Shown here one piece after another: positions 30,501-40,317 of a stretch of DNA of 64,000 nucleotides; the first letter of the stretch is position 1; the number at the start of each line of letters is the position of its first letter. The position numbers were made by a program, and so were the translations under genes. Source of the stretch: Eleginops maclovinus (Eukaryota; Chordata; Actinopteri; Perciformes; Eleginopidae); contig NC_086352.1 in assembly GCF_036324505.1 (NCBI RefSeq), forward strand, positions 9,876,001-9,940,000, given 5' to 3'. Under the pieces are notes generated by a model. The model was not told where the DNA came from and did no database searches. It was given only the letters and a program-made list of their open reading frames with translations.

Positions 30501-33500
30501 TTTATTGGAGGGCTGGAACACTTCGACTGATGGCTCTGAGTAAAGATGACTGCCATTATTACACAGTGCACAGAAACACACACACACACACTCTCTCACT
30601 TCTCACTTTCCCTCTTGTATAGCACATATTGTACTCACCTCCTACGCTCAGTGAGTGGCACAAATACCTAAAGTCTCTCCCAGAAAACCAACATCAACAC
30701 TGACATCTTTACTCACCAGGTCCATCGAGGTACTGAGAAAGAGAAAAGCGCAGTCTCAGAATAATGGGCTCTGTTCTGATAACTTTCCAAGCTGTCGCAA
30801 CCTCCTCCTGAGTCAGACACACACACACATACACACAAATATACAGAGTTAGCATCCTAATTAGGGCCATTTCTCATTGCATAAATAAATTACGAGCACA
30901 CAATGCATTATACATGATGTGTTACTTTGCAGAATGTCAACGTTGGAATAGTAATGGGGAGAGAAGGAGGAGGTGTGTGCAGGGAAAGAGGAATGCTGAC
31001 TCACATCTAAGAAGCCAATGTTAATGTGAAGATCGATGTCCACGTCATCAATGGTTCCATACTCCCTGTGAAGAGACGAAACAAAACAGATTCATTCATC
31101 ACAAGTAATGGCATGCACTTTCAATATCCCTTTAGGGGGAAAACAGGGAGTGTTTTTCCTATTTCGCAGACAGCGACTAGTGGAGATGAATAAATGATAT
31201 CTCTGAGTAGATTCATGTACAAAATCTTTCCAAAATAGGTCTTACAGGGTTGTGTTTCTGTGTGTGGGAGTGTGTTTCTGTACAGTACCTCACAGAGACA
31301 GCACTGTCAGTGTAGATGTCTTTCACTGCCTCAATATCTGCATCCAGTTGAGGGTGGCGGTACAGGTCAGCAGCGCAGCTCCCCTGTAAACAGCAGTACA
31401 TTAACACCGAGGCTCACAATTATACCCTTCAGTGACCCCATCTGTCATCATCCTAATGTGTTCATTTATTATATTATTTTCCCAGGACAATGCACAATGA
31501 TGATCGACAGCACTTCAAATAGGCCAGTGTAAGCCAAGAGGCTAGTTATCAACTGTTGTCCAGATGTTAAAATGGCCATTAAAGGAACACAAAGCTCACA
31601 GCATGTCAGATTTAACCCAGAGGGGGCAAAGCATGAGCAGCAGGATCAAAAAGCTAAGAGCGGTATTGCAAGCATTTCATGCAAAGTAGGACAAGTAAAA
31701 TGCAGGAAATCAGTAAAAAAAACAAGGTTAAGAAGACTTTTTATCAAGCATATTTAACAGAAGGATGCTAGAAGACTGTAAGCTGTCAGATGTTTTTCTT
31801 TGCGGGACAACCATGTCCGCTCTAATTCTTGATCCGTTTAATCTATGTTCAACATGTTTCTGAAAGATGGATGTGGGGGAAGCTGCTAATCCATGAAGAA
31901 CTGAATATTAAAACTGAATATTAAACAAGCATTGTGAAACTGAAAAGTCATTTTTTAAAGAGGCAATACTTTATCATACATCACATTCGTGGTAGCTTTT
32001 AGGTTTATTATCCATGCTTTAATATTGTTTCAGGGGTGACAGAATAGGGGTGAAACAGTATGTTGTATGTGAGCATGGAAATTAATCTGAGCAGTTTCAA
32101 CATTTGGAGATTACGTTACACTTAAGAAAGACACTTTTTATATGTTGGTTTTTTTATTGTACGAATAAAGTTTGAATATCGTTTGTATTTTAACCATTTA
32201 CCTATAACCTCTAACCTCTATTTTAACTATCCATCCACTGGTTTGAGATACCTGTTCAGACTTCTCTGCTTGTTTTTTAATACATTTTTAACTCGTTGTC
32301 AATAGCAACACTACAGCCAACATGTTTTAATCTTTTTTTTTTCCTTCTCACATCAGCTGTGCTTCTGAATCTCTCACCTCACCAAGGTGTTTTTTCTGTG
32401 GTTACCTCAGTACATTTAGTATCCTCCATTAAAAAAACAACGTATTAGAGTATTTATAACAACAGTTGATCTGAGTTTGTCATATTATGTCTAGACTTGA
32501 AGTCCCACTCCTTTCCTGAGCTCTGAGTGCAGATCTTCCACTTTCATCCTTATCTTCACTGCACTGCTTTCATGTTCTCCGGCTGCATAGAAATTAGCTC
32601 TAAGTTCCCAGACTGGATTTACATTTCAATCACAAGAGTTGGAAGATAAGAGTAAAAAGGATGACGAACAGATAGAGATCTTGTATGGAAGTGAAGCATT
32701 GAACTCTATGAGATGATAGAAATAAATAGCAGCCGGAGACATTTATTTCGACAGTGTCACTTTGGACTTAAAGTATGTTGAAAAACTAACCTGTATATTT
32801 TATAAATGAATTTCCTTCATATGAATTTATATATTTCCCTGCATTAAGGGACGCATTGACATAGTCCATCTGATGTGCTTTACCAGAGCAATATATCCCA
32901 ACAACTATTAGCCCATTGCATTGCATTTGCTCTGAATATGCATTATTCTTTTGAAGGAATGATTCAAAATGATTTGGTGGCCTCTGATTTATTGTCTGGA
33001 GCTACAATAGGTCAAATTTCCCTGGAAAAAAACCTAGGTCTGTGACAAAATCTTGATAACTAGTGGCTGGTTTTCCACAAAACCAACTCAAACAATCAAA
33101 TCAATTATATGTCAGAAGCATTTTTACAGTTTGATGGGCACTAATACAGTATTATTTGTATAAACAGACCTACGTTAATGAGAATCACTGCCAGTCATTA
33201 TAAGAAAACACCTCCCGACATACAACCAGAAAGGACACATGTATTTAGAGTAATGTAATCCAGTAGCCTGCGCTTTACCTGAATGCCATACAGGAACTGT
33301 TCCGACTCGTTCTCCCCGTCCGACTCCTCGTCTGTCCAACACTGGCCTTTGATGTCCTGTGGGCCCACACATTGTGAAAAGGCCATTATAGTGGAGCGGA
33401 AAGAAAAATGAAACCTCTCTCTCTATCATCCTTTCATCTCACGTCCTTTCTCACATCTCCTATTTAGCCTCGCGTTCAAAACACCCAGCTTCAAAACAAT

Positions 33501-33890
33501 GCTTTATATAACATCTCAAAGAGAGAGATGAAGAGGAGTGATCTATTTCCAGTAGACAGGAAAGGCTCTAAATTCAGGACCTTCAAAAGAAGACTCATTT
33601 TACAATCAATGACAAGATTTTATCTGGGGAAAATAACCATGTCTCTTGTCATTTCCAGTAAAGCCTGATGCTCAGAGGTCCTGTTGCAAAACCCAACGTA
33701 TTGAATCTATCCATTATTAAAATTAAGCTAACACAACATCCTAATGTCAATGAAAAGTCTGCATTTCTGTTAGCATAGACGGCAATGCAATTACATTTCA
33801 ATTACCAATGGTACATTCAAACACCACACATGGATGACAGCTTAATCGTATGCAGTGATTACACCAATAGAATCCTAGCTGTCTTACCAT
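14538..33890 (-). CDS. parp6: parp6: protein mono-ADP-ribosyltransferase, 22 coding exons
   Basis: PARP6-family mono-ADP-ribosyltransferase, which transfers one ADP-ribose from NAD+ to protein targets. Coding exons in transcript order (each read on the minus strand): 33888-33890 (ATG), 33279-33356, 31289-31383, 31005-31065, 30717-30807, 30469-30535, 29536-29685, 27608-27758, 26784-26837, 25722-25817, 24846-24938, 24126-24251, 23838-23903, 23460-23527, 22810-22858, 22565-22677, 20475-20547, 18227-18296, 16703-16782, 16448-16511, 15744-15828 and 14538-14640. These join in frame to 611 residues. The start MDIKGQ and end IMRVIGTQIYSS match the PARP6 family. The C-terminal ART fold has His454 (FHGSHIENW), Tyr489 (GKGIYLSP) and an aromatic FFFVYED strand without the Glu of polymerising PARPs, as expected for a mono-transferase. 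All donors and acceptors used are GT/AG. A second teleost parp6 paralogue may exist, so a/b is not assigned. Confidence 0.95.
15898..15965 (-). repeat. Reverse-oriented retroelement tail in a parp6 intron
   Basis: AATCAGAATCAGAATGCCTTTAT on the plus strand is the reverse complement of an AATAAAGG..TTCTGATTCTG tail, the same tail type seen at 10,380-10,440. It is followed by tgtcccacagaggggaattcacattg, a word I recall from dispersed fish repeats. It lies just upstream of the exon at 15,744-15,828. Confidence 0.4.
18227..22677 (-). other. parp6: parp6 exons carrying the NAD+-binding catalytic core
   Basis: Three exons (22,565-22,677, 20,475-20,547 and 18,227-18,296) encode the region from the catalytic His (split codon at 22,565/20,547) through GSHIENWHS and NGLVNASYTKLQ to AAYGKGIYLSP with the stacking Tyr. 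Phases join as 2/1 and 0/0. In the ART fold the His holds the nicotinamide ribose and amide, and the Tyr stacks on the nicotinamide ring. All these residues are intact, so the enzyme core looks functional. Confidence 0.9.
18358..18540. repeat. Two (CA)n runs near a parp6 exon
   Basis: Interrupted CA runs at about 18,358-18,424 (with ACGC variants) and 18,512-18,538 lie within about 60-240 bp of the acceptor of the exon at 18,227-18,296. They may lengthen the intron end but leave the acceptor itself intact. Confidence 0.85.
25950..26690. mobile_element. Nonautonomous DNA-transposon-like repeat (MITE-like)
   Basis: The left end reads agtgggggaatgtagctaagtac. The right end, reverse-complemented, reads agaggtggaagaagtact, so the termini form an imperfect inverted repeat. 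The interior is rich in words such as actttacttgagt, tgtactttttaccccacta and gtagtattgctacttttact, which I associate with a common fish repeat class. There is no open frame. It lies in a parp6 intron between the exons at 25,722-25,817 and 26,784-26,837. Confidence 0.5.
28085..28145 (+). repeat. Possible tRNA-like SINE head
   Basis: The sequence gatagcttagcagttgtgaggctgacc and ggggggtcgagaa resembles a decayed A box and B box. No body or tail is clear, so this is weak. Confidence 0.2.
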
Positions 33891-34045
33891 TGGGTCTGCT
33901 GTTCATAGGGCTCACTCAGACAGGTTTAAACCTTTGAATACTGCCGACCATTGCAGCCTTTTTCCAGGTGGAAGGAACGAGAACAGAAATCCGGAGAGCT
34001 TCGTCTGACCGCCTCTCTTCTTCGCACTCTTCAAACCAGCAAATC
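33888..34045 (-). other. parp6: parp6 exon with 5' UTR and start codon
   Basis: The exon is bounded by an acceptor tttctcccag (just above 34,045) and a donor ATG|gtaag at 33,888/33,887. Its last three bases are the ATG, and the next exon begins GACATCAAAGG, giving MDIKGQ as in the PARP6 family. An in-frame TGA lies 12 bases before the ATG. An out-of-frame upstream ATG (ATGAACAGC) overlaps the true start region and could act as a short upstream frame. Confidence 0.75.
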
Positions 34046-35824
34046 CTGGGAGAAATAGGAAATAGAAATCAGTTAAGGATGGAAAACGTGAAACAAAGAG
34101 GCCATCATGCCATGCTTTGTAAACGGTGCCCTCCTCCTTTTTTTCTTTCAATGGTCTGCACTTCACCTTGCCATGTTTCCTAGCAACAGCCATCTCTGCC
34201 TCCTTTCAGAGTGGCATTAATCACTGTGGAGAGAATGAGTGGGAGATATCTGCTGAATGTTCAGTACCCAGGATGTATCATTGTTTTGTTTGATTTCCCC
34301 CCCAGCAAATGTACCTATTAATACCGAAGCACCAAAGGTTGGCACACCTTTATTGAGCTAAGCGAATGATGTCATTGTTAAACTGACGTGTTGGATTGGC
34401 CTGGATGATTTATATGGACGGAAATCGTAGTTGAAGCGCCATTATTCCTGGGTTAGCATAAGAAGAGTACATTGTTCGCACACAGTCGACATTTCTCAAG
34501 AATTGATGAAAATACATTAATAAATGGTTGGAAAAAACTTGGAAATCAGGAGAACATTTGTAAGGGGGTAAACAAAATGTGTGACATAACAGAGGGAGCT
34601 ACAGTACATTTAATGGCGGCCCATCACATTTTGTGTCAGACATGTAAACAATGAGCGTGATGTTCTTTCAACAAGATTTAAAGCTGCAGATACAGAGTTG
34701 CATAACTCACACTGCAGCATCAGAATACAAATTACAATTTACAGTTCTTAATATTTAACAGCATTAAATCTGACAAACAAAGACTGGATGGCTTGGCACT
34801 CGAGGGCAGACTGCGTTAACAAAACCCCTAAGCATGAAGTCATCCACGCTACATATGACAATGTAATTAAATGAACACCAATTATACACCCTTCCCCTTG
34901 TTTGCTGGTCCAACACAGGACACTAAGCTCCTCTGTACCTTAGATTGGTCTATGTTCCACAATATGAAGATAGAACAGTGCTTTTCCCTCCCTGATCGGG
35001 AATATCAGTCTTTTATTTGTGTCACGGCTCCTCCAGACATCCACTGCATCCTATTAAAACAAAGCTCCCTCGTCATCACCATCTTCCGCTTCAGCTCCCC
35101 TCCTTGTCCCTATACGTCTGCTGCCCTGCCATATCTTTAACCCTGCAAGCACCTACATCAAGCCCCCCCCCCCCCCCAACCCTCCATCAATTCCATAGTC
35201 GCTGTCGTCTCACATACCAATAGACACGGCGGCAAAATGAGCCCCCCACTTACACACATATCCACCACGGCCGTCCCCATTCTGATCATATTTAACACAA
35301 ACACAGATGCAGTGAGGCGGATTTTCCCCTCCCCCCATGCTCCGCACCACCACCCCATCCATCCACACTTACCTCCACAGAGGATGGAGACTCGGATGCC
35401 GTCCTTGCCTCAGCTGCTCCCCCTCTTAAAGGGCACACCTGCCTCTTTTTCTCCGTGGCTGTTTTCCACTGAAATGATAGATGACAATAACCCCATTAAA
35501 ATAGGATTTGTGAGAGGAACGAGAGCCACTATCCCCCAGTTCTACAGCGCCTGTGTCTCAATGCGTGTGGTGAGCAATCCAGCTGGTGTGTGTGAGTCTG
35601 TGTGTTTATCTATTGCAGATATCTGCTGCTGCTGCTGCTGCTGCTACTGCTGCCTTGTATTTTGCCTGACAACACTGAGGGGTCTGAGCATGCTCAGTGA
35701 GAGCAGGCATGCCGGTCATGTGACCTGCAGCTGACTGCACTACTGCTGAGAAATAAGAAGAAAAATGGAGGAAAAATGGCTCTACTGTGTATATGCGTCT
35801 GCCTGTGTGCGTGTGTTTGTGTGT

Positions 35825-35856
<32 letters not shown>

Positions 35857-38250
35857 ATTGCATAAGTCAGTGTCTATTGCAGTGCAACCATGTTTGGAGG
35901 CAGCTTATGGATAATACTGTCTTATCTAAATATATTAAAAGAAGGAAAGCATAAATATGATCATTTTTACAATGTGCTTTATACTTAAGCTGCACTGCAT
36001 GATGTATAGATGCTGAAATGCATACGCTTAATTAATTATATTACAATAACAATAGTTATATTTAGTAATATCACAAAAAAATATTGCAACAAATAACATA
36101 CCCTTTGTATCTATCATACACTGTGTTGTTGTGCGGATACTGTTTGTGAGACAATGACCATTAGGCTTTCACTAGAGTTAATCAGTCTTATCCCACATTA
36201 TCCCAAGGCTCAATTTAAGAAGTGACCTCAGAACTGAACATGTGTTATGCCGACGGTCTCATGAGTATGCGGCTGTAGCCAGGATATAGGAGACAATTCA
36301 GACATCTTTAAACATAACTTTGGCACAAAATGCAGCAACTAAAGGGCACTGACCATAATGGCACAATATTAATATTAGGAAACATATTTGACATTTTATT
36401 TATGAACTGTTTATTTTTGTCAACCCTGCTCATGCTGCTTGGTACTTCTTATATGAATAGGTGTTCTGATTCATTGTTTGTTCACTTTAGTAGTAGCCCT
36501 AAAACAATACCCCATGTTTTTCCTATAGTGCAACTGGATGGAGGAAATGGAAATGCAGATTGACATTAAAAATACACCTAAATCTTGTTCCACTTTGCAC
36601 TTTACTTCCACAGTACTAAGTGAATATTGACAGATTTCCACATCTATTATCTTTGCCTTTTTTAATATTATGTTAAATGCAATCATCATGCAATATTGCC
36701 TTCTATGTGTACCATAATATATATAATTGTATTAGTTACCTCTTTTATTCTTTAATTATAATTTCACTTGTTGTACTCCTGCAGTAATAACACACACCAA
36801 AGTATTAGGGTGTCCTCACAGCTCACTGAGATTTATTTGAGCACATTACCACAGTGTCATACTGTACCTCAGGCCCATAGGACGAAGCAGCCAATAATAC
36901 TGACTGACAGCCAGGCTCTCTGCCAGTGGACAGGGGGACTGGATGGCAGATCTGTCGCTCACCTGGACAGGTGTGTCAATTGGCCTCAGGCAGTGAAGTG
37001 GTTCCATGCTGAGGCTATTTCCAGCCAGTGAGACGGCAAAATGGGCAATGGGAGCAGCAGTGCCAACACCACCACAGCTGCCAACAGGTGAGAACAGAAT
37101 AGTGGGAGATGACATTGACTCAGTGAAGAGTGCACCTTTACAGTCAAGCACAGGGAGAAAAGAAAAACGATTAGCAGGGTGCTCTGTGTATCAAGTACTT
37201 ATATTAGTATCATTGCCAGATTGATTTATCTGTTATGTTGCACGTTTGAGTGTTACAAATGTGACCTCTCTATGGTTTGGATAGGAGACGTTGTTATTGT
37301 CAACGATTTAGTTTTAGTCTGCCATCTCCTTTGGCAGAGCTTATTATCACTACACCACAATTGATCATCCTGGGAACATATGCAACATGTTTTTTTTTCT
37401 GGGCACTGGACAAACAATCATTATATGTTTGGTTATTGTCGTCCATTGGCATAACACAGCTGATTAGCAAAAGATAATATCATGAAATATTCTATAAAAT
37501 ATGTATAAATATATAGCGTTAGTTAATAAGTTCTGTTTGTCTCGCACACAGTTTTCAGAGTTGTTAAGTTCTTTGGAAAACAAATATCAACTTTAGATTG
37601 ACTTGCAATTTGTGTAATTGTATCAGTTGAACAACAGTTGCTTTAAATATACAATTTTGCAACGTGTGCTTAAAACGCAACAACATAAATAAATATTAAA
37701 TTATTAGAGAAAAAGCGAATCTATTTTTAATGTTTTGTATTATTATACTCAACATGGTGTACCTAAAAATGTAAAATAATGCTTGAATAAACTGTTATAT
37801 CAGTATTCATCACTAGATGGAGGTATTGCCTTAAACACTGCAAGGTATGTCATGATCCTTCAATCCTCTCAAACACTCAAGGATTTGCTGTGAATAATAA
37901 TAATAATGCGTTTAAGGCACATTATATTTCATTATTGCCCCAGTTTCTATAAAATTAAACAGAAGTTTGTGAACAATATTTGTGGTATTTTCTACGACTG
38001 TTACCGTATATTGCAACACGTGTGATGATGCTTTCCATGAACCATTTAGGAAGCGTTAAGGTGATGATTTTCATATCCGTAGAATAAAAGAGCCAAACTG
38101 ACAACAGGACGCATTACGGGTTGGAGTCGTTAAAGCGGCATTTAAATAGAAAAGACTAACCCTAGTAACTCAAATACTGAGTCTTTTTCAGGAAACCAAA
38201 GCACGCCGTCCACAGTCACATGTCAGACTCATGCGATACGGATGCTCTCA
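34046..38250. other. parp6 5' region: upstream introns and promoter area
   Basis: A probable noncoding minus-strand exon ends at 35,373 with a strong donor (GAG|gtaagtg), but its 5' edge is unclear. The stretch also has a CTG-rich run (35,622-35,651), a (GT)n run (about 35,829-35,852), a C-run at 35,164-35,177 and AT-rich DNA from 35,880 to 37,900. The transcription start of parp6 could be near 35.5 kb or near 38.2 kb, and I cannot decide which. Confidence 0.35.
36846..37077 (-). CDS. Unrecognised candidate coding exon, possibly terminal
   Basis: On the minus strand an acceptor with a good pyrimidine tract (tctgttctcacctgttggcag, just above 37,077) leads into about 77 open codons. They end at TAA (36,846), with an AATAAA only about 10 bases later (36,832-36,837). 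Composition is balanced and not repeat-like, with words such as GVGTAAPIAHF and QYYWLLRPMGLRYS. A perfect internal donor (CAG|gtgagc) also occurs. I do not recognise the family, and no upstream partner exon was found. It may be a fragment or a chance frame. Confidence 0.25.
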
Positions 38251-38704
38251 CGCGTCCGCTGATTGGCTGCCTAACTTTACCAATCACTTCCACCACGAGA
38301 CGGTGTATCATTCCGCCTTGATTATATTTTGTATAATTTCCGGTCTTTTCACAAGAGTAATACAAAAAGAGAACACACTCATGAGAAGTCTTTTATTATT
38401 GCAATAGGTAAATAATGGTTATGAAGTTTTACTATTTTTTTAATAGTAAATAGTATCTTCACACTCTCGGATGGATATGTCTCAGCATCCCTAGAAAGTA
38501 GTTCCGCAGAGTGAGGAACTAGTAGGGAGATCACCTTGAGCTTATCACAGTGAGAAGGCACATCATTCGCTGCAGTTGTTCAGCAAGATAAGGTGTGTAT
38601 CCTCAACATTGACTGCTAAATTGTCTCTTTAGGTAAACTCATTACTTGTGGGACATCATATAACGGCTTTTTGAGCCTTTTTTATGTGTTCATCCTGCAA
38701 GCTG
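38250..38704 (+). promoter_or_regulatory. pkm: pkm promoter and noncoding exon 1 (predicted)
   Basis: The best candidate for the first, untranslated pkm exon ends at 38,704 with a near-perfect donor (CTG|gtaagt). Upstream, at 38,258-38,290, CCAAT boxes occur in both orientations (gattggctg and ccaatcac), with an ETS-like ttccgg at 38,338-38,343. A divergent parp6 gene lies on the other side. The exon start is not determined, and the call rests on donor quality and position about 8 kb before the coding exon. Confidence 0.4.
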
Positions 38705-40317
38705 GTAAGTCCGGGCATGTGTGAGTCAACCTCTCGTGGCTTGTTTCCACTCTTAACGTATCTACTTTTTAAATGAACATAATGTTCACGTGTACCTAAC
38801 ACACCTAGATGTGTGTGATAGTCTTAAACAAAGCTTTTTTTAATCATGTTCCGCTGGTTTGATATAATTTGTTCAACAACGTAGAGATGTGCACTTACAC
38901 AGACTGAGATAATGTGTCCGTGCACTCAGCAGATATTCCTGTAACTAACGCACTACGTTTTTGTGGTCTTGTTTTTTTGCTAAACATTGGTATTAGCCTA
39001 CATTTAAAATAATGAAACAGAAATGTGATGCGTGCAGTGTTGAACGTTTGATATTCGCTTCCTGTTGCCTCCTAATGTGGGTGTGGCCGCTCCGTCTGCT
39101 CGGCCTCTGATTAGTCAGTTTCTGTGATGACCACTCGGATCAGGAAAATGTGACGCAGGATGAGAACGTGACCTTTAGCGCATCGTATGCACAGTACATT
39201 CAAATATGCGTTTTATCCGGTTAACCACAATTGCACCAGAGCTTAATGTTCCCTGCACTAGTTGTGGGATATCGCCATACTCCTTTAAATGGCGTGGCAG
39301 TGGGTTAGTCAGTAGAGAGCTTCGTCACATTCATCCTTTTTATATACTTCAATATTCCAGTCACATTTGCACAGAAGCACGTACAATACATCTGAAGCCC
39401 TTTTGGACAGTTTTAGAAAATGGGAAAACCATCCCGTGATAATGGCGTTGGAAATATGCACATTGCCTAAGTAGCTTCACTGCAGTAGTTTGCTGCAGTG
39501 CTGCTACAGATAAAATGTCTTGTTGATACTCGATACAAGAGCAGAAATGCAGGTCTTACTCTTTACCTTATAGGTTGTTTTTTAGCTCCCTAATTAACAG
39601 CTTAGTTTTAACATGATACGCAATAACTGAGGCCTGTTTTTCAGCCTGTTTCAGTAAAATATGATTTCACCAAGGCAGGGCTTTGTGGTACATTTTAAAA
39701 TTGTAATGTCATATCCTTTATCAAATACATATACTTCAACATAGGTAGAATATACATATATGTCCTGCTGTTTTTCTATTCTGGATCAGGTTTAAGTTAT
39801 TTTATTTATACCATTTGGTAGATGTGGTCAAGTGCTCCCGACCTGCTGTTGTGGTAAGGTAGTTTTAGTTGCAGCTGATGTGGTGGTCACTGCGGTAGGC
39901 CTGTTGCAGTGGTGCTGCTCTCCTTCAGCCCCACTCTTCATCAAAGCTGCATGTTTGCTGACTAATGCTATGTGGAGCCACGGGGTGGAAAACTACCAGT
40001 TATGGGTAAATCCCTTTGCTACTGCAGACACACTTGACTGACTTAACACGACGTTAAACACGTCAGATAATAATGCCACATCATTTACCATGTGTATTTT
40101 AATTGCATTGAACATGCACAGCATTCTATACCATTAGGTCAGTGTAACCAATGTTGTACCCTTGTTTGCTATTTGTTTTGGAGTATACAAGACTAGTTTA
40201 CTGGCCCACATGGTGTAAATACCATAGTACATGCTGAGTGTTAGATTTCTTCAAACAACTCTGCATGCTGTGTGTTATATTTAGCCATGAGGCAGTTTTT
40301 AGGCCTTGGGGGGTAGT
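38705..40317 (+). other. pkm: pkm intron 1, 5' part
   Basis: Mostly AT-rich noncoding DNA. A tRNA-like word (gggttagtcagtagagagctt, about 39,302) lacks a B box. No coding sequence is recognised. Confidence 0.4.

Noticed and set aside
35606..35735. Coding exon with a Cys-rich run from CTG repeats
   Set aside because: The frame is driven by a CTG/TGC trinucleotide run and has no supporting splice sites or family match.
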